Assembly: GCA_016709145.1 (NCBI GenBank)
Contig: JADJEK010000002.1
Location: 744,001 to 808,000 of the forward strand
Direction of reading: 5' to 3'
Length of the DNA: 64,000 nucleotides
From: Planctomycetota bacterium
GTDB taxonomy: Bacteria; Planctomycetota; B15-G4; JADJEK01
Shown: one piece after another, positions 9,387 through 17,373 of the stretch
How positions within the stretch are numbered: position 1 is the stretch's first letter
Layout of the letters: each line of letters begins with the position of its first letter
The notes under the pieces: generated by a model
Seen by the model: the letters and a program-made list of their open reading frames with translations, nothing else
Told to the model about the DNA's origin: nothing
Database searches by the model: none
Translations under genes and position numbers: made by a program

Positions 9387-10081
9387 CAGTCTCGCTCCCC
9401 GGTCGCCGGCCGCGTCGCTCGCGCCTTGGCGCGCAGCAGCCGCTTCTCGCGCTCCTTCGCGTCGAGTCGCTGCAGCAGGTCGAGCACGCGCTCTTGCGGC
9501 AGTTCGTCCGCCGTCGCCTGCGGATCGCGATCCGCGGCCAACGGATCGTTCGCCGGCGGCGGATCGGGCTCGCGCTCCGGCGGCGGGGTCTCGCGTTCGC
9601 GCTTCATGCGCTCGAGCTCGTCGATCCGACGCAGCGCGCGCTCGACGTTGCGCCGCGCCTCCGGCCAATCGCTCCGCGACCGCGCCGCGTCCCGCCACGC
9701 GTCGCGCGCGCGGACGGCCTGCGCCAGCGCGATGTCGAGCGCGAAGCTCTCGGCTTCCGGCCCGCTCGCCTGCGCCAGCGACTGATCGCAGCGCGCGAAC
9801 GCGACGCTGCCGTCGACGAAGCGCTCGAAGCCCGTGAAGCCGTCCGGATCCCGCTCGGCCGCGGTTCGCGCCGCTTGCTCGGCGTCGGTCAGCGCCCCGG
9901 CGCGCAACGACGCCAGCGCCAGGTTCGCGAACGACTCCGCGGGAGCGTCGTCGCCGCGCCGTTCGATGTCGGCGCGGAACTCCGCCGCCGCTTGCTCGAA
10001 ACGCCCGGCACGATACGCGTCCAGCGCCGACGCGAACGTCGCCGTCGCCAGCACGACGATCGCCGCGAGCGTCGCGTTCAT
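9383..10081 (-). CDS. BatC-like TPR protein
   Basis: A 232-residue protein between batB and batD, the position of BatC in Bacteroides and Leptospira-type operons. The ATG at 10081 overlaps the batB stop as ATGA. A hydrophobic signal-like start (NATLAAIVVLATATFASA) is followed by tetratricopeptide-like helices such as AYRAGRFEQAAAEFRADI and AESFANLALASLRAGAL. The C-terminal third is charged and Pro-rich, with a predicted coiled coil (RVLDLLQRLDAKEREKRLLR). TPR modules here are thought to scaffold the VWA proteins at the membrane. The stop overlaps the batD start (GTGA), so translation is coupled. Confidence 0.8.
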   Translation of the reverse strand: MNATLAAIVVLATATFASALDAYRAGRFEQAAAEFRADIERRGDDAPAESFANLALASLRAGALTDAEQAARTAAERDPDGFTGFERFVDGSVAFARCDQSLAQASGPEAESFALDIALAQAVRARDAWRDAARSRSDWPEARRNVERALRRIDELERMKRERETPPPEREPDPPPANDPLAADRDPQATADELPQERVLDLLQRLDAKEREKRLLRAKARATRPATGERDW

Positions 10082-11103
10082 CGCAGGCTCCGTTCCGCCA
10101 GCGCGGCCTCGAGCCACCATGCGGCGCATGCGATCAGCGCACACACGAGCACGATCGCGGAGACGTCGCGCGTCCGATCCACGTCGGCCGACCCATCCGC
10201 GGTCGGGATCGCCTGCGTCCCGGTCGCCTGCACGACGCCAGCCAGCTCGCCATTGCCGTCGACGAAGCGGCCGCCACCGGCCCGCGCGATCGCGTCGAGC
10301 CCGCGCGCATCGAACGCCGTCACGACGTCGTTCCCGGCGGCATCGCGCAGGAACGTTCGAGGATCACCTGGTCGCTCCGCGGGCAGCGGGATCTTCGCGC
10401 CGAGTTCCGAACCGAGCCCGACGCACGACACCGTCACGCCGCTGCGCGCGCAGGCGCGGGCCGCCTCCGCCCCGCGCCACCCGAGGTCCTCGCCGTCGCT
10501 GATCAACACGATCGACGCCGGGACGTCCGCGGCCCGCGTGCGCACGAGAGCCGCCAACGCGGTCTCCAGCGCGAGCGCGAACTCCGTGCCGCCGCGCCGC
10601 TGCGCGTTCGGGTCGACCTCGTCCAAGAGTTCACGGAACGACGCGTGATCGCGCGTCAGCGGTACGACCATCCGCGCGTCGCCGGCGAACGTGATCAGCG
10701 CGAATCGCGCGTCGCTCCGCATCGCGACGAGTTCATGCACCAACGCCCGCGCGCGCTCGAGGCGACTCGGCGCGACGTCCTCCGCCGACATCGAGCGCGA
10801 CACGTCCAGCACGATCACGCAATCGGCCGCGCCGCGCGCATCGTCGACCGGCAGGAAGCGCTGCATCGGCGCGATCGCGATGCCCACCGCGGCGATCGCA
10901 CCGACCGCGACCGCGACGAAGCGCAGCGCGCGCACCGCCGGCCGCGGCCGATCGAGTCCGGCTCGCACGCGGACGCCGACCACCGCGTCGGTCCGCCGAT
11001 CGAGCCGCGCGAGACCCACCCAGCCGACGAACGCCAACGCGACGAGCAGCAGCCCTCCGCCGACGAACTCCGCGAGCGGCGGCCACCCCGCGAGCCCGCT
11101 CAT
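10078..11103 (-). CDS. BatB-like VWA-domain membrane protein
   Basis: A 341-residue protein with an N-terminal transmembrane helix (VGGGLLLVALAFVGWVGLA), a second helix near 60-80, and a von Willebrand factor A domain. The metal-ion-dependent adhesion site DVSRS lies at residues 100-104 and a later acidic site is ISDGED. A C-terminal helix (VSAIVLVCALIACAAWWLEAA) closes the protein, typical of aerotolerance-operon VWA proteins that expose the domain to the periplasm between membrane anchors. The start ATG at 11103 overlaps the batA stop as ATGA. It is partner to BatA and works downstream of the MoxR ATPase. Confidence 0.9.
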   Translation of the reverse strand: MSGLAGWPPLAEFVGGGLLLVALAFVGWVGLARLDRRTDAVVGVRVRAGLDRPRPAVRALRFVAVAVGAIAAVGIAIAPMQRFLPVDDARGAADCVIVLDVSRSMSAEDVAPSRLERARALVHELVAMRSDARFALITFAGDARMVVPLTRDHASFRELLDEVDPNAQRRGGTEFALALETALAALVRTRAADVPASIVLISDGEDLGWRGAEAARACARSGVTVSCVGLGSELGAKIPLPAERPGDPRTFLRDAAGNDVVTAFDARGLDAIARAGGGRFVDGNGELAGVVQATGTQAIPTADGSADVDRTRDVSAIVLVCALIACAAWWLEAALAERSLR

Positions 11104-12095
11104 GCGACGCCCTCCAGCACGCGAACCCGGACGATCCGCGCGAGCGCGAACAGCGCGAGCCCGAGCCCGGCGAACCACGCGCTGCGATCCTCGAACACTT
11201 GGCGCGGGATGCGCGACGCCACGGCTTCCAGCGCATCGATCTCCGCGTAGACGTCGCTGAGCGCCGACGCATCGCGAGCCGCGAAGAATCGACCGCCGCT
11301 GCGCGTCGCCAGGTTCTCGATCGAGCGCGTGTCGATCGGCTCGAACGTGCCGGCGCCGATCACCGTCGGCGCGTAGCGGCCGAGTCCGGCGGCGATCGCG
11401 TAGACGCGCACGCCGAGCTCCGCGCACAACTGCGCCGCGTGGATCGGGGCGATCTCCTGCGGCGCGTCACGCGTTCCGACGTTCTCCTCGCCGTCGGTCA
11501 GCAGCACGACGACGTTCGATCGACCGGCCGAGCGCGACAGCAGCGCGGCACTGCGCGCGACCGCGGCGCCGATCGCGGTCGCGTCCTCGGCGCCGTCGGC
11601 TTCGACCCACGTGATCGCGTCGATCGCGTCGACGACCGCGCGATGGTCGAACGTGCACGGCGACACGACGTCGGGATAGCGCGCGAACGTGACGATGCCG
11701 ATCCGGTCGTCGGCACGCGCTCGGACGAAGCGCGCCGCGGCATCCTTGACGACCGCGAGCCGCGGGCGCTCCGGATCGAGGTCCTTCGCCGTCATCGACG
11801 ACGACACGTCGAGGCACAGCACGATGTCGATGCCTTCGCGTTCGCCGTCGTCGTCGACGCTCGCGCGCGGCCGCGCGAGCACCGCGAACAGCAGCGCGAT
11901 GGCGACACACTCGACGACGCGCGGCCACGGCGCGAGCCGCGTGCGCCACGTCGCCGGCAGATCGCGTGCGAACGCGAACGGCGCGAACGGGATCGCGACC
12001 GGCCGCGGCCGACGCCGCAACCACGCGACCAGCGGCGCGAGCGCGCACGCCCACAGGAACTCCGGAGCGGCGAAGCTGACGTCGAGCGGATTCAT
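11100..12095 (-). CDS. BatA-like VWA-domain membrane protein
   Basis: A 331-residue paralogue of the next gene. Two N-terminal membrane helices (PEFLWACALAPLVAWL and VVECVAIALLFAVLA) precede a VWA domain with intact MIDAS DVSSS at residues 96-100, the second site LTDGEENVG, and a C-terminal helix (WFAGLGLALFALARIV). Intact MIDAS residues suggest metal-dependent partner binding. The ATG at 12095 overlaps the upstream stop as ATGA. Its order, after DUF58 and the DUF4381-like gene and before BatB, is the standard arrangement of the aerotolerance or MoxR-associated cluster. Confidence 0.92.
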   Translation of the reverse strand: MNPLDVSFAAPEFLWACALAPLVAWLRRRPRPVAIPFAPFAFARDLPATWRTRLAPWPRVVECVAIALLFAVLARPRASVDDDGEREGIDIVLCLDVSSSMTAKDLDPERPRLAVVKDAAARFVRARADDRIGIVTFARYPDVVSPCTFDHRAVVDAIDAITWVEADGAEDATAIGAAVARSAALLSRSAGRSNVVVLLTDGEENVGTRDAPQEIAPIHAAQLCAELGVRVYAIAAGLGRYAPTVIGAGTFEPIDTRSIENLATRSGGRFFAARDASALSDVYAEIDALEAVASRIPRQVFEDRSAWFAGLGLALFALARIVRVRVLEGVA

Positions 12096-13015
12096 GCGCG
12101 CCGCTCCGGCGCCGCGAACCACGCGTCGACGAACACGATCGACGCCGCCTGGATCGCGGCGACGTCGGGACGTGTGACGGAGCGCTCGGCGAACTTGACG
12201 CCGTCCGCGGCTTCCAGCACGGTCCGCAGCGGCGCGATCGCGCGCGCCTCGATCGCGGGGTCCGCGGCCAGCGTCGTCGTCAATTCCTCGGTCGTGCGTT
12301 CGAGCGCCGGCCAGCGCGGATCGCTGGCGACGGCCTCGCGGACGATGCGCGCGAGTCGTTCGATCGAACGCTCCGGCGCCGCATCGTCGACGCCGTCGAT
12401 GCGGCTTCGCCACGGCTCGCGGCGATCCGGAGCGGCCAGCGCCTCGGTCCCGCGCGTTCGCTTCGCGCTGCGCAGCAGCCACGCGATCAGCGCCGCCGCG
12501 ACGACGCCGATCGGCACGAGCCAGCGGCTCACCGAGCTCGGCTCGGGGAACGGCTCGCCCGGCAGGTCCGGGATGCCGGCATCGTCGGCCGGCAACGCCG
12601 ACGTGACACGGAGTTCGAGATCGCTACCGACCGCCGGGATCACTGCGCCGTCGGCCGTCGTCGCGCCCCAGCACGGCTTGCCGATGCGGACCACGTCGCG
12701 CTCGAACGCGACCGCGTCGAAGCGAATCGTCTGCAGCACGACGTCGTCGTCGGCATCGACGCGCTCGGCGCGCTCGGTCTCGACGACGAGCAACGGCGCG
12801 AGCTGGGCGTCGTCCCACGGTGGTCCGCGCAGGTCCGTGCTCCAGCGGCGCTCGACGACGAGCGTGAACGGCTTGCCGAACTCGATCGCGTCGGCGGGCC
12901 GCTCGAGCCGCACGTGCTGCGAGACCTCGATCCGCGCCGCACCGATCGTCGCGATCGCCGCGAGCGTCACGAGCATCGCGCGCGCCGCGGACCGTGAGCC
13001 CGACGCGCCGCTCAT
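12092..13015 (-). CDS. DUF4381-like membrane protein of MoxR/Bat cluster
   Basis: A 307-residue protein at the place usually held by a DUF4381-type gene between DUF58 and BatA. It begins with a hydrophobic export signal (AMLVTLAAIATIGAA) and has an extracytoplasmic beta-rich domain of about 130 residues containing RPADAIEFGKPFTLVVE. One transmembrane helix (WLVPIGVVAAALIAWLL) follows, then a helical cytoplasmic region of about 120 residues. The N-terminal domain resembles the first domain of BatD. Start ATG at 13015 and stop both overlap neighbouring genes by four bases. The family assignment leans on position; sequence similarity alone would be weak. Confidence 0.7.
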   Translation of the reverse strand: MSGASGSRSAARAMLVTLAAIATIGAARIEVSQHVRLERPADAIEFGKPFTLVVERRWSTDLRGPPWDDAQLAPLLVVETERAERVDADDDVVLQTIRFDAVAFERDVVRIGKPCWGATTADGAVIPAVGSDLELRVTSALPADDAGIPDLPGEPFPEPSSVSRWLVPIGVVAAALIAWLLRSAKRTRGTEALAAPDRREPWRSRIDGVDDAAPERSIERLARIVREAVASDPRWPALERTTEELTTTLAADPAIEARAIAPLRTVLEAADGVKFAERSVTRPDVAAIQAASIVFVDAWFAAPERRA

Positions 13016-13935
13016 CGCTTCGCTCCGCGCAGCTCGCGCATGCGGAAGAACCGCATCAGCGCAGGTGCGACGACGTCCTTGCCGGCGACCGTCGGCACCG
13101 GCACGTCGAGGACGTCGATCCGTGATCGACGCAACGCCGCATCCGTGCGCCGCCGCCACGCGGCGACGCGTTCGGCGTACGCGGCGCGCACGCGCGGACT
13201 GCTCCAATCGACGAGCACCGGCGACGAAGATCCCGCTCCCCGCAGCCACGACAGGCCGAGGGGCGGCGCATCGAGCTCCGGCACCGCCAAGCGCACGGCG
13301 ACCACGTCGTGCCGGCGCGCGCAGAGATCGAGCTCCGGACCGGGCGCGAACGCGAGGAAATCCGACAGCACGAATACGATCGCGTGCCGACGCAGCGTGC
13401 GCGCGACGCGGTCGAGCGCCGGAGCGAGGTCCACGCTGCGGCTCGCGTCGGGCAACGCCAGCACGTCGCGCACGATGCGCAGCGCGTGACCCCGACCGTT
13501 CGCGGGCCGCACGAACCGCGGCGCGCCGTCGCCGCACGCGACGAGTCCGACCTTGTCGTGATTGCGCGCGGCGGAGAACGCCAACGTCGCGCAGACGCGC
13601 GCCGCGATCTGGCGCGCCGACCACGGACCGAAGCCGCCGCGCATCGTCGGCGATTGGTCGAGCACGAACACGACCGTGAGTTCGCGCTCGTCGACGTACT
13701 TCTTCACGAACGGGCGGCCGACGCGCGCCGTGACGTTCCAGTCGATCTGGCGCGGATCGTCGCCTTCGACGTACTCGCGGACCTCGTCGAACTCGACGCC
13801 GGCGCCGCGGAAGACCGACGCGTAGCTGCCCGCCATCGTGCCGGTCACGAGGCGCGTGCTCTGCACCTCGATGCGTCGCACCTCGGCCAGCAGTTCCGCG
13901 AGTTCCTCGTCGCCGCCGTCGTCGCGCGCGGTCAT
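13012..13935 (-). CDS. DUF58 domain protein
   Basis: A 307-residue soluble protein with the DUF58 signature GDDPRQIDWNVTA at residues 58-70, followed by a VWA-like core (TVVFVLDQSPTM, IVFVLSDFLAF). DUF58 proteins accompany MoxR ATPases and are believed to be substrates or adaptors of that chaperone-like system. It starts seven bases after the moxR stop and ends in an ATGA overlap with the next gene. Length and motif order match the short soluble DUF58 type rather than the membrane-anchored type. Confidence 0.93.
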   Translation of the reverse strand: MTARDDGGDEELAELLAEVRRIEVQSTRLVTGTMAGSYASVFRGAGVEFDEVREYVEGDDPRQIDWNVTARVGRPFVKKYVDERELTVVFVLDQSPTMRGGFGPWSARQIAARVCATLAFSAARNHDKVGLVACGDGAPRFVRPANGRGHALRIVRDVLALPDASRSVDLAPALDRVARTLRRHAIVFVLSDFLAFAPGPELDLCARRHDVVAVRLAVPELDAPPLGLSWLRGAGSSSPVLVDWSSPRVRAAYAERVAAWRRRTDAALRRSRIDVLDVPVPTVAGKDVVAPALMRFFRMRELRGAKR

Positions 13936-13942
13936 GGCGCCC

Positions 13943-14932
13943 TCACGGCACCGCGACGTGGTCGAACACCTGGCGCACGACGTGTTCCGACGTGACGCCT
14001 TCGGCTTCGGCCTCGTACGTCGTCAGCACGCGATGACGCAGTACGTCCATGCCGACGGTCTTGACGTCGTGCGGCGTCACGTAGCCGCGGCCGGCGAGGA
14101 ACGCTTCGGCCTTCGCCGCCTGCGTCAGTGCGATCGAGGCGCGCGGCGAGGCTCCGTACAGGATCAACGGCTTCAACGTCGCGAGTCCGGATCGCTCGGG
14201 CTCCCGCGTCGCGAACACGACGTCGACGACGTAGTCGTGGATCTTCTCGTCGACGTGGATCTCGTCGAGCAACGCGCGCGCGGCGAGGACTTGCGCGAGC
14301 GTGGCCACGGGCTTCACGGCCGGTTTGGGGCCCGTCGTCGCCATGCGCTGGACGATGCGCTTCTCCTCGGCGCGCGTCGGATAGCCGACGACGAGCTTCA
14401 GCATGAAGCGGTCGATCTGCGCTTCGGGCAGCGGATAGGTGCCCTCGTGTTCGATCGGGTTCTGCGTGGCCAACACGAGGAACGGCGACGGCAAGGCGCG
14501 CGTCTCGCCGGCCAGCGAGACCTGGCGCTCCTGCATGGCTTCGAGCAGCGCGGATTGGACTTTCGCCGGGGCGCGGTTGATCTCGTCGGCCAACACGAAG
14601 TGGCCGAAGATCGGCCCCTCGCGCACGGTCCATTCGCCGGTCTTCTGGCTGAAGACGTGCGTGCCGAGCAGGTCGGACGGCAGCAGGTCGGGTGTGAATT
14701 GGACGCGGTGGAACGTGCCGCCGATGGCCTGCGCCAGCGATTGCACGGCCAGCGATTTGGCCAATCCCGGCACGCCTTCGAGCAGCACGTGGCCGTCGGC
14801 GAGCAGGCCGATCAGCAGGCCGTGGAGCAGCGCCGATTGACCGACGATCACGTGTTCGACCTCCTGCGTGATCGCACGCAGGAACGCATTCTCTCGTTGG
14901 ATGCGGTCGGTGACCGCTTGGACGTTCGTCAC
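13943..14932 (-). CDS. MoxR-family AAA+ ATPase
   Basis: A 329-residue AAA+ ATPase, first gene of the operon. Walker A is GVPGLAKS (53-60), Walker B HFVLADE (111-117) followed by the family phrase INRAPAKVQSALLEAMQE, sensor 1 LATQNPIEHEGTYPLPEAQ, and the lid-domain signature PLILYGASPRASIAL. Full length for the family. MoxR ATPases act as chaperones for the VWA proteins encoded next door. The promoter must lie in 14933-15071, shared with the divergent thioredoxin-like gene. Confidence 0.95.
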   Translation of the reverse strand: MTNVQAVTDRIQRENAFLRAITQEVEHVIVGQSALLHGLLIGLLADGHVLLEGVPGLAKSLAVQSLAQAIGGTFHRVQFTPDLLPSDLLGTHVFSQKTGEWTVREGPIFGHFVLADEINRAPAKVQSALLEAMQERQVSLAGETRALPSPFLVLATQNPIEHEGTYPLPEAQIDRFMLKLVVGYPTRAEEKRIVQRMATTGPKPAVKPVATLAQVLAARALLDEIHVDEKIHDYVVDVVFATREPERSGLATLKPLILYGASPRASIALTQAAKAEAFLAGRGYVTPHDVKTVGMDVLRHRVLTTYEAEAEGVTSEHVVRQVFDHVAVP

Positions 14933-15071
14933 GCGCTCGACTCCGCTCGCGGGGACGCGGAGCCTACCCGGCGCGTGCGGGCCATGCGATGGAGGCGAGC
15001 GGGTGCGACCGCGCCGAATCGCGCGGACTCGTGCTAGAAGTTCGCACCCCCGCGCTTCCCCCGGTGCTCAC

Positions 15072-17258
15072 ATGCGTCACACGGTTCGATCCGCATTCGC
15101 GATCGCGATGTCTCTCACCGCGGCCGCGCTCGCCGCTCCGATCCAGGATCCGCCCTCGCAACCGGGCGGACTGCCGGCCGGCGTCACGCGCGAGCAGATG
15201 TGGCCGGCGCCGACGGAGGCCGACTGGAAGCTGCCGTGCCTGATCCAGTGGCAGCGCAATTGGGACGACGCCGTCGCGATCTCACGCCAGACCAAGCAAC
15301 CCATCCTGGTCTGCGTGAACATGGACGGCGAGATCGCCAGCGAGCACTACGCCGGCATCCGCTATCGCCAACCCGACATCGCGAAGCTGTACGAGCCGTA
15401 CGTTTGCGTGATCGCGTCGGTCTATCGCCACACGCCACGCGATCACGACGAGCAAGGTCGACGCATCCCGTGCCCGCGCTTCGGCACCGTCACGTGCGGC
15501 GAACACATCGCGATCGAACCGATGCTGTTCGAGAAGTTCATGGACGGCCGCCGCATCGCGCCGCGGCACATCATGGTCGAGCTCGACGGCAAGGAGACGT
15601 ACGACGTCTTCTACGCGTGGGACACGAAGTCGGTGTTCGACTCGATCCACAACGGGATCGCGAATCGCAAACAGGAGACGACGCCGCTCGTCCGCGGCGA
15701 CCGGCCGATCCTCGACCGCGTCGCGAGTCACGACAGCGTCGACAAGGCCGCGGTCGAGGCCGCGTTCGTCGAGGCGGACGCTGAGCAACGCCGCCGTCTG
15801 CTCGAAGCCGCGCTGCAGCATCCCGAAACCGCGCCGACCGATCTGGTGCGGCTCGGCGTGCTCGATCTCGATCCGAAGATCCAGGAGCTCGCGCGCCGCG
15901 CCCTCGCGGCGTCGAACGCCGAGGGTGCGGTCGATCTCATCGCCGAGACGCTCAGCGCGCCGATCCCGGCCGCCGATCGCGAGTCGCTGGTCGGCACGCT
16001 CGACCGGATCGGCTCGACGTCGATGCGCGCGAAGTCGTTCGCGAACGTCCACAAGGGCCTGTCGACGCGCTCGGGCGCCGTCGACGTCGACGCCTGGGCC
16101 AATGCGTTGGCGAACGCTTCGGCGAGCACCACGACCGAGGGCGCGACGTACTCATCGGCGTTCGACCAACAGGATCGCGTCGTCGCGGGGCAGGACGCCG
16201 ACCAGAAGATCGCGCTCGCCGAGGACTTCCTGAAACGCGCCGAGGACGTCGAACCGAAGCTCGCGCGCGCACTGGTGCTGGACGCGCAGCAGCTCGCGGT
16301 CGACGCGGAACGGCTCGGCGCGAAGGGTTGGCGCGTCAACGCGGTGCTGGCCGTGGCGGCGCACTCGCTCGGCGACGCCGCGACCGCGCGGACGCGTGCG
16401 GAGGCCGCCGTCGGCTCGATGCCGACCGACGTCCAGGACTGGAACGCGATGGCCGTGCTCGCGCTGTTCGCGCAAGCACGCCAGAAGGCGATCGCGGAGG
16501 CCGTCGTCGCGAAGCAGGAGTGGCCGCCGCAATGGCTGACCGATCTGAACGCCGCGTACGCGGTGCTCGCGCGCCATCCGTTCGGCAACGACGCGCACGT
16601 CGCGGCGCACTACGACTTCCTGCGCTGGTTCAAGGCGCGGCGCCAAGCGAACCAAGTGCTCGAAGCCGGCATCGCGCGGTTCGCGGACTCGTGGATGCTG
16701 CACGAACGGTTGCGGACGCGCGTGCTCGAAGAGCAAGGACTCGACGGTCTCGAGCCGACCTACGCGAAGCTCGTCGACGCCGCGCCGACCAACGCGGCGA
16801 CGCTGTGGTACGCGGGCTACGCGTCGGCCGTCGCCGCCGAGTACGAGCGGCGCTTCGGCGATTTCGATGCGGCGCTGCGCTGCTACGACCACGCGATCGC
16901 GCTGTACGACCGCGCGCGCGATGCCGACGCCGAGATCGCGGACTCGTCCGACACGCAGGCCGCGATCGCGATCGGCGCGAAGGCACGCGTCGCGCTCGAG
17001 CGCGGCGACGACGCGAATGCGCTCGCATGGGTGCTGGCTTCGCTCGACCGCAAGGAGTCGGCCGGCGCGACGCAGGACGGACTCAACCTGACGACGATCG
17101 ACACCGCGAAGATGCTGCGCGCGCGCTTGCGCGAGACGAAGCAGGACGCGGCCGCGGAGACGCTCGAAGCCAAGCTGCGCTCGATCGATCCGAAGTTGCT
17201 CGAGCTGCCGGCCTACGAACGCGAGGTGCCGCCGCCACCGCCGCCCGCGGGACCCTGA
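15072..17258 (+). CDS. Secreted thioredoxin-fold protein with TPR-like helical region
   Basis: A 728-residue exported protein. The ATG at 15072 opens a signal peptide (RHTVRSAFAIAMSLTAAALAA); the open frame extends further upstream but without a plausible signal. Residues about 45-190 resemble a thioredoxin-like fold: DDAVAISRQTKQPILVCVNM followed by LYEPYVCVIASV. The catalytic CxxC is absent, so a redox role is unlikely. The remaining 500 residues are helical, with TPR-like stretches such as AALRCYDHAIALYDRARDA near 590-610. The end is Pro-rich. It is divergent from moxR and convergent with the beta-helix gene, with an 18-bp inverted repeat between the ends. Function unknown. Confidence 0.82.
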   Translation: MRHTVRSAFAIAMSLTAAALAAPIQDPPSQPGGLPAGVTREQMWPAPTEADWKLPCLIQWQRNWDDAVAISRQTKQPILVCVNMDGEIASEHYAGIRYRQPDIAKLYEPYVCVIASVYRHTPRDHDEQGRRIPCPRFGTVTCGEHIAIEPMLFEKFMDGRRIAPRHIMVELDGKETYDVFYAWDTKSVFDSIHNGIANRKQETTPLVRGDRPILDRVASHDSVDKAAVEAAFVEADAEQRRRLLEAALQHPETAPTDLVRLGVLDLDPKIQELARRALAASNAEGAVDLIAETLSAPIPAADRESLVGTLDRIGSTSMRAKSFANVHKGLSTRSGAVDVDAWANALANASASTTTEGATYSSAFDQQDRVVAGQDADQKIALAEDFLKRAEDVEPKLARALVLDAQQLAVDAERLGAKGWRVNAVLAVAAHSLGDAATARTRAEAAVGSMPTDVQDWNAMAVLALFAQARQKAIAEAVVAKQEWPPQWLTDLNAAYAVLARHPFGNDAHVAAHYDFLRWFKARRQANQVLEAGIARFADSWMLHERLRTRVLEEQGLDGLEPTYAKLVDAAPTNAATLWYAGYASAVAAEYERRFGDFDAALRCYDHAIALYDRARDADAEIADSSDTQAAIAIGAKARVALERGDDANALAWVLASLDRKESAGATQDGLNLTTIDTAKMLRARLRETKQDAAAETLEAKLRSIDPKLLELPAYEREVPPPPPPAGP

Positions 17259-17279
17259 CGATCGAGGACAGGAACGTGA

Positions 17280-17333
17280 AAGGGGTCAGCCCCCGTGCGC
17301 CCCGTTGCACCAGGTCACGGGGGCTGACCCCTT
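17280..17333. terminator. Long inverted repeat between convergent genes
   Basis: Perfect 18-bp arms (17280-17297 and 17316-17333, core GGGGTCAGCCCCC) enclose an 18-base spacer. It sits 22 bases past one stop and 41 bases before the convergent stop. It could act as a bidirectional terminator, but there is no long T tract. The GGGGTCAG core resembles REP-like palindromes that are scattered in some genomes. Confidence 0.5.
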
Positions 17334-17373
17334 CGCCTTGGCTGAGCCTCGCGCGGTGCGTGCGCGCGCGCCG

